Positions 1 through 12,418 of a stretch of DNA of 64,000 nt are shown piece by piece. Made by a program: the position numbers and the translations under genes. Position 1 is the stretch's first letter, and every line of letters starts with the position of its first letter. The stretch is from Lepiota brunneoincarnata (lineage: Eukaryota > Basidiomycota > Agaricomycetes > Agaricales > Agaricaceae). The DNA lies in contig JAEBUN010000015.1 of NCBI GenBank assembly GCA_023014365.1, positions 310,001-374,000 on the forward strand. Reading direction: 5' to 3'. The notes under the pieces are model-generated. The model ran no database searches and was not told the DNA's origin. It was given only the letters and a program-made list of their open reading frames with translations.

Positions 1-1393
1 TTGGTAAGCCCAGCTGAGAATGAAGAAGGGCTTACCACTGGAGTCCTTTCATTGCCTACTGAGGTCAAGTTTAATCAATTCTCTAGTCACCCAACTGTTT
101 TTGAAGTGGGCAAGTATTGGATATTCGACAGCCATCTAGAGAAGAAATTGAGCTCAATAAACTGGGATAAGAACATTATTGGAGATACCTGAGAGTATAA
201 GTCATCAATATTCATGCTGTTCTGCTTGCCAAAAGGGGTGTCCAGGTTCAGCATAGTGGATATCAATGTTTGTATAGCTTCTGAGCTGGGGGTCATTGTT
301 GGGAGGTATTTATGCCATAGAGTAGTTGGTGGTGGGGTGACCATACTCTCAAGGGAAAATTGACGTTGAAGAGTTGAGGGAGGAAAGCAGTATTGGATGC
401 AGTGCATAGTCCAGATTGGTGCCATGGTAGGAGTCAGAATAGCCCTACTGTATCATTTATATTATAGGAGTCTTTAGTTGGGCTGATTGCTATCCACTGC
501 ACACAAAAAGAACCTGCAGGACATCTGTGAGCAGGTAACAAAGGTAACAAAAAGAAGGTGTTGGTGTCAGCCTACATGTGAAAAAAGACAATCACCCACT
601 CAAGAGAGGAAGGTATTCAGGAGGAGCAAGAGGGTGTTTACTTGTGACATCTCTCTGAAAGGTTATCATTATTTGAAATGAATAACCACCAGTTTGAGGT
701 CTGAAAATTCATTTGGACATCAGGATAAGATAGTAATTGTTGCATTAACAATCAAGATTTACCTTCACAGCAATTAGCCCTCTGATGAAGAACAAACATC
801 AACTTGGAAGTATTCAGCAATGTAAGAGCATTGGGTCAGAAATAAACTTTTTGTCAAAGCTTAGAAACCAATGAACCTTTTATCAAGCCCTGGAAACCAT
901 TGGTAGCTTATTATCTTGCTACAGAATTTAAGAGAGCCACCTCCAGACATAGCCCCCATTAACCACATTCTCCACTCCCTCATATTACAGAACATGCACT
1001 TTATCACTGCTTCAGCCTTTCTCAGCAACCCCTGCTGGTTGGGTTTCATCAATACAGGAGGAGCTGCTGGACAGGTAGTAGCTTGCATGCTGGAAATTCA
1101 GAATGTGCTGACACACCTTACAGCTTTTTGATGTCATGAATCTCATGAAGCAGGCCCTCGGTAATGGTTGTACCTTAGGAAAGCAGAAGGCATTTGTAGA
1201 GATTGAGAGAAATGAGTCTGAAAAAAAGCGAAAATTGGTGGGTCATGAGCATGGAAACAAGTAATTGACTGACCAGTTCTCATTAGAATTCCAGGCAAGC
1301 CAAACAGTTACTGAGTCCCACGATCTGTGAGGCGAGGAAGGTGTGTCTAGGAGAAATATAATTCTGAGTTGATGTGATTGATGCTTACATTAG
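1..1393. other. Stretch without a recognisable gene
   Basis: No reading frame longer than about 110 codons is found here and none resembles a family I recognise. The open frames on both strands look like chance. The one structured item is a roughly 50-bp motif at 567-617 (CAATCACCCACTC core) that recurs at about 3391-3452 and 3468-3528. The stretch may be the degraded flank of the F-box-like gene that follows. Confidence 0.5.
567..617 (+). repeat. Dispersed short repeat, copy 1
   Basis: The segment reads 'tacatgtg', a run of A, then 'caatcacccactc' and a purine-rich tail. Near-identical organisation appears at 3391-3452 and 3468-3528. Family unknown. Confidence 0.5.
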
Positions 1394-2879
1394 ATGCAAC
1401 CAATGTTACCCAATGAACTCCTTTTGAAGATATTTGGTAACATTGACAATCAAGGGTTGATCTCCCTAGTGCATGCAGACAATGCCTTCATTGGTTGCAC
1501 TATGGACATCTACTGCTCAAGGCTTAAGGAAAGGGGGATTCTTGAGGAGTGCTTCAGTTCTACCAGAATCATGTTGGTAGAAATGCCAGTCACCACAGAA
1601 GATATCACTTTCCTCTCTTCGATCCTCCTCTCCCACCTCAAGAACATCAGCCTTGACTGCAACTTGTTCAAGCTGCTTGCGTTTAATCAGAGTGTTTGTC
1701 ATATGATCCAAAATGCAGCTAAGATTTCTGACTTACAAATTCAAGTCTACTGCAAGGAGATAGGACTTCTTCATGACCCACATACAATCTTTGTTTTGGA
1801 GGACCTCTTGCAGTCTGCTGGAACCAAGAAAAAGCTCCTCAGCTTTGGGTTGGTACTTGGTGACAATTTTAAACCTGCCAGGATAGCGCTAGAGCTGGAG
1901 GGGCTACCCAGGTCCCACATACATATATATCCCACCAGTCCAAACCCCAGGGCTTGAGATCAGTACAGTATTCTGGCACACGAAACACAGATCATTATCA
2001 AGCATTCTCCAACCACTGCTGGTGAACCCATTTGTCTCCATACTATGGGTTTACCACCACCATGGGTACAGAGCTGACTGGCACCAAGTTAACCTCAAGA
2101 ATGCTCATACTATGTGTATGCTCAGTGATGATCATGTTAGGATACCCCACAGCCTCTACAAATGTCATCCTCAGTTGACCAAGATTATGACAACATACCC
2201 ATTCACAGCAGTACACCCTCCCACCCTTCCTGGCTGGGGCTTCTGCAGTGGGTTGATGTAGAACACCCACCCAAACACTATCCCACCATCCATCCAAATT
2301 CTTGAAATGTCACCAAATTTTGCCTGGGAATTGGGCTACAACTCAAATCTCAAGAGTTTATGTATCAGAGCTGTGGAACCATGGTCCGTGACCCTAGCAT
2401 CCAATCCATCCCTGGTATGCCAGAAGGTCAGAGGTATGACACATGTGTTTGGAAATATCTTTGCACACTATATCAAGGGTACAAAGCTGGAATTTGAGTT
2501 TCCCAACAACATCTCAGGGCACTGTAAGGCTATGGGCAGTTCTGCCTGCTCATGCTCCCTGCTTGTGGAGGGTTTGACCTCGAGGACAGAAGTGGTGACT
2601 TTCTGCATGGATTCACTGGTGCTGGATCTTTATGTGAGTACTTCATTCAACTTCCACATATCCTCACACTTACTGGACTTAAAGGGCTACTTTTTCAAGC
2701 TATTGAAAGACTTTTCAGCTGTTCATGAGCTTAGCATCTGGACTTGGTTGTGTAAAACATCAGTGGATCAAGAGAGGGAATTCACCATTAAATTATGGGA
2801 ACAACTCACAGGATTAACTATGATAGAAACCCCCCATGGTATTTGGAACATGGATGGTTTGTTCCCAGCACTTTCATAG
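1394..2879 (+). pseudogene. F-box-like protein, broken
   Basis: The first open segment (1394-1957, 187 codons) starts with an F-box-like helix: residues 5-14 read LPNELLLKIF, followed by 'LISLVHADNAF'. This matches the N-terminal F-box of fungal proteins that join Skp1 in SCF ubiquitin ligases. A second open segment in another frame (2307-2879, 190 codons) has the leucine-rich, repeat-like composition usual after the F-box (for example 'LLDLKGYFFKLLKDFSAVHELSI'). Between them all frames contain stops over about 350 bp, too long and too irregular for a normal fungal intron, so I call it broken. An intron-rich intact gene is a less likely reading. The substrate-recognition part is not classifiable. 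Neighbours are repeats only. Confidence 0.5.
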
Positions 2880-4385
2880 TAGTATACAAGCTTCCCTTAA
2901 TCCAGCTGAGCCTGGCATCTCCCAGTGTCTTAGATAGTGTTGTACCAATATGTATAATGCATGTAATGATGTGGATGGTACCCCATTGTATGAAGTGAAA
3001 GAATGTGTCCTTGTAAGGCGATCAATGATGACTGTGCGGTGAACCAGCAACAGCTACTATGAAGGGATTCTGTGCCTGGAACTTCCAGTACACAATGAGT
3101 GGGTGGATGGTTAAAGTGAGTGGAGCAGGCAGATGACTTACAAATTGTGTTATCATGGTTGCCATAAGCACTAATGGCAACTGATATGAGGCATTTACTG
3201 CAGCTGGCTTTGTGGTAAACAGAACAGGCAAGTATATTGAGGGTGAGAAAGGGCAAAGAAAGAGAGGAGAGTATGAGAATACCCAGTAACACAGGTTGAA
3301 GGTAGTAAGGTTAATACTCTGGACATTGGCAGCAACCCTAGAATTTGAATTTTGCTCCATGAACAGGCTACAGGCAGCCAAGGGGCAGAGATGGGCTTAC
3401 ATGTCAGGGAAAAATCTGAAGATAATCACCCACTCAGGAAGGGAAGGAATTCCAAAGGAGTGGGGATAGGCTTACATATGTATGTATAGGAAAAAATTGA
3501 TGACAATCACCCACTCAGGGGAAAAGGGAGCAGGCAGGTGCTGTTTGTAACTTTTGCTCTAGAGGTGTCACCTCTGAGAGTGAGTGGTCATACATTTGAG
3601 CATTCTACATGTCAGAGATAGCAATTCTTGCATCATTAACCAAACCATACCTCTGGCAGCAACCAGCCCATTGAAGGAGGACATGCTCTTCAAGGTTCAA
3701 AGGTTCATGCAGCAGAGCAGAGCTGGCATTCTTGGGCCATATCCTGGTGTTTTCATAGCACCATATAACCTGCTAGCATGTCAATTCCTGTGAACTCAGG
3801 TGGATTTGCTCCTGTGTGCATAGATTGTTTCCATTGATAAGGTAGACTGCAGACCTCTTGGACAATTGACTGTGCAGTTAAACCAGCAACAGTTTATTAG
3901 GGAATAGGTGCCTGGATAATCCAGTTCACTGTGGGGACCGACTTCAAGTCAGGAAAGCCTGAGCAGGTTGAACTTGCTCCTGTTTGGTGTTATTGTGGTA
4001 GGATATGTATTGTCATGTTTATCACCCCATGCACCCACTCTGAATCTTCACCATCCCATCCCACTGTAGCACTCCAAACAATAGTGTCTTGGACTATCTG
4101 AACACTGCCATTTCATGTATGAGGAAGATTTTGTGTGTTGGACTATCCAAACACATTGTCTCATCTTATTCATGACGACTGGGGAAGGTGTGCTTGAGGA
4201 AGCCATTTTCATCTGGGATGGTTGGCAATGGGCATGGATGAAATGAAAGTATCTGTGAGTATGGTGTGTTGGGTGCACAAACAAACCACTGACTACACCC
4301 CCTGCAGCAAATGCAAGATAGTCCTATCCTCCCACTGAATATCATTATTGCAGCCTCAGCCTTTTCATATATGGGTCTTTCCATT
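2880..4385. other. Intergenic repeats, no supported gene
   Basis: The frames here are short and unrecognised. Two internal similarities are visible. A roughly 70-bp segment at 3030-3105 ('tgactgtgcggtgaaccagc' onward) recurs in diverged form at about 3868-3935. The 'caatcacccactc' repeat occurs twice (3391-3452, 3468-3528). These look like small repeat remnants. Confidence 0.5.
3391..3528 (+). repeat. Dispersed short repeat, copies 2 and 3 in tandem
   Basis: Two adjacent copies (3391-3452 and 3468-3528) of the motif seen at 567-617. Each begins 'gcttacat', continues through an A-rich stretch and 'caatcacccactcagg', and ends in a purine-rich tail. Origin unknown. Confidence 0.5.
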
Positions 4386-4390
4386 CCTTC

Positions 4391-5036
4391 TGTCATATCC
4401 ATGCCAACTCAGAGTCTAATCACTTAAACTTCAGCTTCTCGATTCCATGTGTGCTCCACACAACAACCCTCTGCCCTCCGACTCAGCCCCGACTTGCTCC
4501 AACTGCAACCCACTTCCCTGATCACATGACCACCTCCACACGTGCCATGGTCACCTGACCCTCAGTGTCTCTAGTTCCAGTCTCCATTTCCCATCCATGG
4601 TCAAGATATATTATCAGTCTCCATACCTGTACTGGTTTCCATTCCATTTGTAATCCATTTGTAATCTGTTTATAACTATATCAGTCTCTGCTTTGCTCCA
4701 CATGTAGTCAGTACAAGTCATAGTTTGTAAGGCCAGTAGTATATATACCATAGGTACTTGGCTTGTACTCTTCAGTCTGATAATTGAATCGAGCAGTGGA
4801 CCAGCTCCCTGTTCCATATCCTCTCCTCTCTTCTGCCTCGCTCCACTTTGGCTCTAACTTCCTGAAATACAGACTAGGACAGCAGGAGGGCACAGCACAT
4901 ATGCTGAGGCCACAAGTCCAACTCCTCACCCAAAGTACTCCACCTTGGTCCTGACTTCGCCTATCCCCCTGTTACCTTATACCAAGGATACCACCCCAAC
5001 CCTCCACTTCAGCCCTGATCCGCACTGGCTCTAACA
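4391..5036 (+). mobile_element. Solo LTR of Ty3/gypsy family F
   Basis: This 646-bp segment begins TGTCATATCC and ends CTAACA. It matches, in reverse complement, the 662- and 665-bp LTRs of element F (56503-57164 and 63022-63686). It is flanked by a perfect 5-bp duplication, CCTTC at 4386-4390 and 5037-5041. There is no internal sequence, so it is a solo LTR left by LTR-LTR recombination. It keeps the promoter layout of the family: TATATATA near 4740, then AGTCTGATAAT at 4774-4784, the proposed 5' end of the transcript. Confidence 0.9.
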
Positions 5037-5270
5037 CCTTCCTTGTTCTATAGTAACATGTATAATGGCAATATTGGTCTTTTGCCAAGTTTGGCCATAA
5101 TAATCATGGTCCCAAAGTACAATGTCTCCAATCTGGAGGACAACCATACCCAATTGTGGCCATAGGGCTTGTGTCCTCCTTTATGAGGGACTGTGGTAAT
5201 CAATCCTCTATTTCACAGCATCACCAGTCCTCCCCCATCATTAGTATTTCCTTCCTATTTGACACATCAT

Positions 5271-5717
5271 GCCTTCATGGGGAGAGCCAACCCATCAGCC
5301 CTCATCTTGTGCCATTGTAACTGCTGCAATGGTAAAGATATTTCTCAATCACTGCATGTCCTGCACCTAGAAGCTCAGGAGCTATCAGGCTGATCGGTGA
5401 CCACAAATCCCTCCCACTCATCTCCGCCCAACCCTTGGGACCCTTCCATGATGGATCCAAGCCATTTCTTGCAGTTGCTAGCACTTCATCAGTCGACCAA
5501 CACAAGAATTGGCTTTCTCAAGCATGAGTTAAAGCACTGGGGCGGGTGTCCACCATCAACAGTGTCACCACAACTTCACCTGAAATCAGACCCATATTTG
5601 TACCTCCAAAGTGAGCAAGAATATTTGGAAGATCTAGAATGTCAACTCCAACATTCTCCTCACTGTGGAAGACCTGACTGCAAGCTGGTGATTGAGGCTT
5701 GCTTGGAGATTGTTTGA
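5271..5717 (+). pseudogene. Tnp2/CACTA transposase relic, N-terminal part
   Basis: The open segments 5193-5393 and 5397-5717 lie just upstream of the recognisable Tnp2 core. The first contains a Cys cluster (CHCNCCNGKDIS), like the N-terminal zinc-binding stretch of basidiomycete Tnp2-type transposases. The second is a low-complexity linker. The frames are not continuous with each other, which indicates decay. No CACTA terminal repeat was found upstream. Assignment depends on the downstream core. Confidence 0.45.
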
Positions 5718-5805
5718 GAGGCACGATCATTAGTGGTGTCTCATCTGGAGAGTTTGAAGCAGTCAACTTAATATAAGTTGAACATGCGTAACATCTATAA
5801 CACTG

Positions 5806-7165
5806 GTGAGTCTTACAGTTCTTGGAGGCAGGATTTGGTTATACTTAGATGACTTTCAGCCCATCATTTTAACCACCCTCTTGCCAAAGCAGACCCAACC
5901 ATTGCCATTATCTTCTTCATGGCCACTGTGCTACACCTTTTGGCAGCATGCTCCTGATCTGTGGCAAATTTTTGCCTACAAATGGTGAAGCTCACAATGA
6001 AAGCTTCATGCACTGACAAGGGTCAGATCAACATAATTGAGAGCATTCCATGCAATGTTCAAACTGTCTACAAGATGCTTCCTCTTGATCCTGTTGTCAC
6101 CACATATGCTGCCTGTCCCTCATGCCATTCACTCTATCCACCAATCTCCCAAGATGGTATCAGTGTATATCCCTCTCAATGCACTTCCATCTGTTTCCCT
6201 GAACAACCAACCTGTGATGCGCAACTTTGCAAGCTGGGTGTCAAGGACAGAACCAGTATTAGGGTTCCAATACATCCATATGCAATGCAGAACTTCACTG
6301 CATTCCTGGGAGAATTATATTCCTGCCCAAGGATTGAAGCTGCCATTCATTTGACAAACCAGGGATTATGGGAGGATTCCGTTGTACAGGACATCAACCA
6401 AAGTCAAGTGGTTTGAGAGTTTCAGGACTTGGAGGGCAATATTTTTGTTGATTCAAAGGATGAGATCAGGACTGTTTGGAGCCTCAGCTATGATGGTTTC
6501 AACCCTCTTCATAACAAGGCTGCAGGCAAATCAACATCTACTGGAGTTCTCACAATGATCTGTCTAAGCCTCCCACTGGAACTTCATCACAAACTAGAGA
6601 ATATCTACCTCATCAGTATCATCCCTGGTCCCAAGCAACTTGTCGCCGATGGCCTGAACCCATACCTTGCACCTCTGATTGACACTCTCACAACTTGCTT
6701 CTGTGAAGGCACATGGTTCACTAAGACTTACAAGTGTCCAGCTGGCTGAAAATCACGAGAAGCTGTGATCCTTAGTGTCAATGACCTGCCTGGTTCCCAC
6801 AAAATTACTGGATGTGCTGGTCACTCTGTGACTTGCTTTTGTTCTTTGTGCTATCTGCTGAAGGACAATATAAACAACATTGATTGCACCACTGATGCCT
6901 GGAAGCCTATTATGATTGAAGAGTATTGCAAGGCTGCAAAGTCTTGGCACAATGCCCCTAGTAAATCCTGCCATGCAAAGCTCTACAAGAAGAATGGTAT
7001 TTGTTGGTCCAAATTTCTTTGCTTGCCATATTGGGACCCTGTTTGATACATTATTATCGATGGTATGCACAACCTATTTCTTGGCCTCATAAGGCACCAC
7101 TTCCAGGTCATCATCATGTTGAAGCAGGAGCATTGGGGGACTGGTGAGGAGTCCTAACAGCAAAG
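5806..7165 (+). pseudogene. Tnp2/CACTA (EnSpm) transposase relic, catalytic core
   Basis: Consecutive open segments (5961-6416, 6429-6749, 6765-7046) read as one protein interrupted by stops and frame changes. Recognisable Tnp2 features appear in order: CPSCHSLYPP with following cysteines; a 'SLSYDGFNP...NKAAGKS' block; 'ISIIPGPKQL'; 'DLPGSHKITGCAGHS' followed by CFCSLCYL; and 'IIDGMHNLFLGLIRHHF' at about 7047-7100. These are the conserved blocks of the DDE-type Tnp2 transposases (pfam Transposase_21) that cut and paste CACTA elements. The copy is clearly dead. The family is common in agaricomycete genomes, which supports the taxonomic inference. Confidence 0.8.
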
Positions 7166-7171
7166 GAACAA

Positions 7172-9142
7172 GTGTATTATGCGAAGAGAATGACTAGAAA
7201 TGAAAGGAACAAGCTGTGGACAGCTGTGAGAGACTGGAGTGGAGATGGAACTAACTACTCACCTGTGGACAGCTGTGAGAGACTGGAAGTCCCAAAAGCG
7301 TCCACAGGTGCAAGTCCATGTCTAGATCACATGACTAGCTACCAAAAGCGTCCAGGCCTATCTACAAGTCCACAAACACAACAACAAACAAGTGGGACTG
7401 TTCAGAGCACAATGAGACAAGTGCACACTGCTCACCACAGGAGTGCACATAGCACATCCTGGCATGTCATAGAGCACTCCTAACACATCAGCACATATTG
7501 GGAAGACAAGGCCTCTGAAGATGACAAGTTCCACTCATCTCCACCTCAGGAAAAGGACCTACAGAAGGGCCACCAACTTCTCATGCAGAATCCAAGTATT
7601 GCAAAGCTCTGCCACCTTTCCATTGCTGTACTGCAGGTGTTGTGTGAGGACCATCATGTACTCAATCAAGTACCTAGTTGCTGGCCAAAAAAGATGGACT
7701 ATATTTCAACATTACTTGTAAGCATAATATCCGTCATGCCCTTTTATTGTCTAATGCAGACCCAGGCCCCTGGAAGTAAAGAGTCATCACCCACTGTAAC
7801 TCTAGAATCTCACATAATTGACAGGGACCTTGCACAAATATCTGCCAATGAGGAAATTGATATGCTGGATACCCCAGCCCCTCTCCTGAATATGCCAGAG
7901 CTCCAGCGAATTCACAGTGATATATAATCCACAAGCTGACCCACCTGGAAGACATGTCCACTGTGTAAATTTGGCACCCCTGTGCAAGGGAAGCTGAAAG
8001 CTGATGAATGGAGAGCATCTGTTCAGTTCAACCTCCTGGTGTCACTACTAAAGCTATGGGCCACCAGCCCAGATGAACAGGATGATCTCATGAACAAGGA
8101 CTTACTCGCAGCCATCCACAGTACCATACTCCTTTCCATAGCCATCAGCTACGCAACCTCCCATTCCACCACCACCTTCCATGCTGACCAATACCTCCAC
8201 CTTATGACCACCTATATTGTATCAATCTGTCAGCTTTGTCCTGACATAAATCTCCATCCTATTCATCACAACGCCCTTCACCTGGATCAATTTTTGCATC
8301 TTTTTGGCCCCATCCATGGATGGTGGATGTTTCCCTTTGAGCAACTCATTGGTATGCTCCAAAATTTAAATACCAATTTCAAATCAGGTTTGTTCAATAT
8401 CCCACTGAAGTTATAAATGCTAAATACCTGTATAGGGGAGCTGGAGAAGACAATGGTCAAGTCTTTTTGTGCAGCATCCAAGCTGTGAACCCTCTTGCAC
8501 TGCATTAGAGCCAGGGACCCTGAGCTTGTTGATTGAGCCATTGAAATATTCAATTCCTGCTTTTCCTCCAGTGAACTTGGGACTCTCACAAATGATGCCA
8601 GGTTGCTCTCCTGTATGACATGTACAATCAGTGATGGAAAGGCAGCCCAGATGGATAAGAAGATTCATACCTATCTTCAACTCTTCAGGCCAATCAATAC
8701 CTGTCAAATCATTGAATACTCTCAATGTGTCGCAAATGGGAAGGAATTTGGTGTATCTTCTGTGACAAGCAGAAATAGTCGTATTTTCTATTGTACTCGG
8801 ACTGACCAAAAGCTGAAACCAGCACTAATATGCTCTATCTTCACTTTTGTGGGAATGGAGCCTGGTCAGTTTTATCTTGTCATCCATTGTCACCAACAAG
8901 CACAAAATCACCCTATCCTTGACAAATATCCACAGTTTGGTGCCACCTTCTGGTCGAAAGGAACCAAGAATGAACCTGAAATTCTCTTGAGCTCAAATGT
9001 TACAATACATGGTGCCTTTGCTCATCCGTGGGACTATGATACTTTGATCATGAAGCCTGTAATGGAAGTCAGTGACTCTGCTAATGTTCTAACTAGCCCC
9101 TTTGCTCATGATTCAAATAGGAAATTGTTGAAATCATCCTAA
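7172..9142 (+). pseudogene. Tnp2/CACTA transposase relic, C-terminal part
   Basis: Segment 7982-8416 ends in the block FGPIHGWWMFPFEQLIGML followed by QNLNTN (about 8300-8390). This is the characteristic C-terminal motif of basidiomycete Tnp2-type proteins. Segment 8603-9142 continues with the tail ('GVSSVTSRNSRIFY'). The link region 7172-7930 is scrambled and contains a 24-bp direct repeat (7215-7238 and 7263-7286). Stops and frameshifts throughout mark it as a pseudogene. No terminal inverted repeat was recognised on either side, so element borders are undefined. Confidence 0.7.
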
Positions 9143-9432
9143 GAAGGTGTATAGCAACAATGGCATATATTCAAGGGGAGACAACGGTGGGGGTAAGGGA
9201 GGTAAACAGACAGTGTAACTACTTGAGAACAACAGGTATATAAGTGTAACTACAGTGAGGCTACCATGAGGCAGTCAGCTACTCCGGTAGTCAGCATTCC
9301 GTCAGTTTGCCAGAATCACCAATTCCAACAGAAATATGGCATTCTTGACTGCCCCCCAGTTGAGCTATATCAGGCCTGCCCATGTCACCCATCCCCTGTA
9401 GCATGTTGGTTCAGTTAGTGAGGAAGTGTGTA
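9143..9432. other. Unassigned spacer between the CACTA relic and repeat R
   Basis: No gene or recognisable repeat boundary. There is a TATATAA-like sequence near 9237 but nothing to connect it to. Confidence 0.4.
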
Positions 9433-9732
9433 GCAATGAAAAGTGGATTACTTTACAAGATCAAAAATGAAGTTTGTTAACAAGTTTGCTTATTCCAACT
9501 TTATAAGTTTGTGGGGGAGAGGTTGTTGCAGATCTCCAGAAATATATTCAATTCTAATGTTTTTAGGGTCTTAATAAGTTATTCTCTTAGTCTCCAACTA
9601 GACAGACAGTTGTCCTATCTGAGTACAATGGGAACTTTGATGGTTGTTACTATATAATATGTTAACTAATATCTTCACAATTTGATAAGTCAGGCAAAAT
9701 GCAAGCTTTTGCAATCAGTGAACCTCTATAAA

Positions 9733-10035
9733 CCTAGCAGACAATGTGTTCTAATGGGCCCTAGCATACTACATCCTTTTCTTACTTGACAATACTATAC
9801 ATTTGCACTACCCAGTGAGACAGGCTTTTGACAAGCTCCTGCAGTAAGTGTCTTTAAGCTAGTAAGCCTAGCGGACAGCGTTATCTAACAGGCCCTAGCA
9901 CACTACAGCTTCTGAACAATGCAATAAAACTTTATACTACTCAGCAAGACAGGCTTCTTGCGAGCTCCTGCAGTAAGTATCTTTAAACTAGATAGACCTA
10001 GTGGACAGTGTTTTCAATGGGCCCTAGCATACTAT
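9733..10035 (+). repeat. Imperfect ~130-bp tandem repeat inside element R
   Basis: Units begin at 9733, 9867 and 9997 with 'cctagcRgaca...gggccctagca' and share 'gacaggctt' and 'gagctcctgcagtaagt' blocks. The same arrangement is kept in the second R copy at about 42658-42960, so it belongs to the element and did not arise locally. Confidence 0.65.
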
Positions 10036-11025
10036 GTCCACTTCTCAATTAAACAGCTCTACAATTCAATGGTATACATACTTCTGAGGCAAGACCTCTA
10101 AGAGGAACCCAAAGAAATGGAAGTTAGTGAACTTTCTACTTAAGAACAGAAGAGTCATAGCAACTTGTATTCAGTTCTCAAGTCAAGCAGAAGGGTCTGT
10201 CAATATCTCAATCGCTTCAAAGTGTCTGGTTTTAAAGAGTATAACTCTTTAAGTCTCTGATGGTCTATGACCAAAGAAAATCGCATAAAATTGCTTTATA
10301 TTCCTATCCTAACCAACCATACAATCAGGGGGGGGAAATAGGCAAGCAGTTTCTTGCCTCCCATGTAATTTACAAATGGGTTTTTATAACAATATACAAT
10401 TAACTTATGGGTATACCTGAAACAAGCCTTCAGCTTCATCATTTGATTGTCTCTTCATCATTTAGGAGCATCATTCTAGGAGTTCCAATATCAGCAACAT
10501 AATTCACTCCCAGGAACTTGCTCCCTAAGTGCCTGGTTATTTATATCACAGCCAATCAGGTTAGTGAGTTTCCTTGCTAACTCTTATCTAAGGGTTTTTT
10601 ATCTCTTTCTTGGATTCTCCACACCCAGGTTCTCAACCCTAATGTCCTAAAAGTTCACTTCCATAGCCTTTAGGCAGTAAACTAATATTAGAATTTAATT
10701 AGCTTGTTTCATTCTTATCAATCTTTATTTTCTAGTCCATCATTTCCAATCTCTTTTGTTACTTGGAGGGAGCATCTGTCCCTGAGTACCTTCTTGGATA
10801 CCCCCATCCGATCTTTTATCTTTCAATACCATCAGAGCTGTTCCAAGGGAACATCCTTACCAGGAAATTAGCTAATTTCTAGATTCTCTTGTCAAGATTT
10901 GCTTCCAGAACCTGTTACTATGGCTAGGTACCATCTGAAGGTCATAAGCATTACAACTTGTCTGCTTTCTAGGGCAGAGGCAAAGAAATGGGTCTTCTGC
11001 ATAGTCATGAGTATCTTAACTAATA

Positions 11026-11235
11026 CAGTGACCCACAAAACTGTTCCAATGTTTTATACTTTTGACTTAAAGTAGTAATAGCTCAATGGATAAAATGACT
11101 ATATTTGTGAATATATTTATAACATAGCCAAATATGTCATATCTGACCCTGCAAAGTCGTGTTATGTAATACTTCCAAATTGGGCAATTATGAATTTTGT
11201 AAGCATGTTGAGTCATTGGAACAGTTTTGTCAATG
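11026..11235 (+). repeat. Left TIR of the Tc1/mariner element
   Basis: 210 bp, the mirror of 12419-12628 with scattered substitutions. The motif ACAAAACTGTTCCAATG occurs at the outer end (11034-11050) and again inverted at the inner end (11214-11230), so each TIR carries two candidate transposase-binding sites facing each other. Confidence 0.85.
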
Positions 11236-11359
11236 ACATATTATACCGGGCCATCATATTATTTCTAGTACTTAAAGTGGCTCCCTTTGGCTTTGAGAAC
11301 AGCTGCTACTTTTCTAGGCATACTTTCAATTAACTTCTGATACTCAGAAGCTGAAATAG

Positions 11360-12290
11360 CATCCCACTCCTTCTCTACCTCCTACTACAACTCCTTTATA
11401 CCCTTGAGAGGAGATTCATACTCTCCTAGCATTCTCTTCACATAATCCCATAAGTGGTCAATGGGATTGAGGTCAGGTGATGTGCTGGCCAGATTAGCAG
11501 CCTAAAATGATAATTTTGAAACCATTCTAGGGCCAATACACTCTTGTGTTTGGGATCATTATCTTGCTGGAAGATGATATCTTGGGGTTTAAGCTTGTAC
11601 CACTGGAGACTCTTCTTCAAATCCTCCTCCAAAATTTGCACAAACAACTCTGCATCCATCCTTCCATCAATCCTCACTGCATAGCCTGGGCTATCCCACA
11701 GTATACAACCCCAAACTATCACTGATCCTCCTCTATACTTCAGAGTTTCCTGAACCAGTCTTTCACTGAGCCCCTCTCCCTTCTTTTTCCATCCCCACTT
11801 CCTCCCATCTGACCCTAAACAATTGATTTTGGTCTCATCAGACCATACAACCAGCTTTCAGTCTTCCACAGTCCAATGCTGGTGTGTCAGAGCAAAATCT
11901 AGCCTAGCTCTCCTATGCTTGTCAAAGGGTAAAGGCTTTTTTTCCTTGACTATAGCCTTCATTCCTGCCTGTTTGAGATGCCTTAACACAATCTGTGAAG
12001 AGACTGATGTTCCAATGATGGGAACAAGAGATTTGGCTATATCTACAGCAGTTTCAGCCTTGCCAGCAGAGATAAGATAGATAGTACACTGGATATTGGT
12101 AGTAGAGAGTTTTGAAGGATGTCCTCCAAGTGATTTGGTAAGGCTGGAACAATTTTTAGAGGCTAGCCTGGATATGGTACTGTGCCCAACACCAGCAATT
12201 GCCTCAATTTTAGTATAGGAATGGTGAGAATTTAGCATAGAGAGGATGGTTTTCTTTAGAATAGAAGATAATGGTTTTATTGTAAGTGGG
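11360..12290 (-). pseudogene. Tc1/mariner transposase, broken
   Basis: This is a minus-strand DDE transposase for cut-and-paste movement at TA sites. The N-terminal helix-turn-helix reads 'YTKIEAIAGVGHSTISRLAS' (segment 12238-11858). After one TGA in the same frame comes 'VVWSDETKIN' with the first catalytic Asp. The segment 11722-11438 contains 'VIVWGCILWDS' and 'IIFQQDNDPKHKS' with the second Asp. A small frameshift follows 'LIWPA'. The next frame resumes 'SPDLNPIDHLW', so the third acidic residue reads as Asp 35 residues on. The only visible lesions are that nonsense codon (probably TGG to TGA), the frameshift, and an unclear start. Confidence 0.85.
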
Positions 12291-12418
12291 GGGGTTGAGA
12301 ATGATAGGACATGGCTGTTAGCACATCTATTTATATGTCAAAGACACATAGTCACATGATCTTGTTGATTTACAATCAACAGAGTCATGTAATTGCTTGA
12401 ATTAGTATCAAAAATTAC

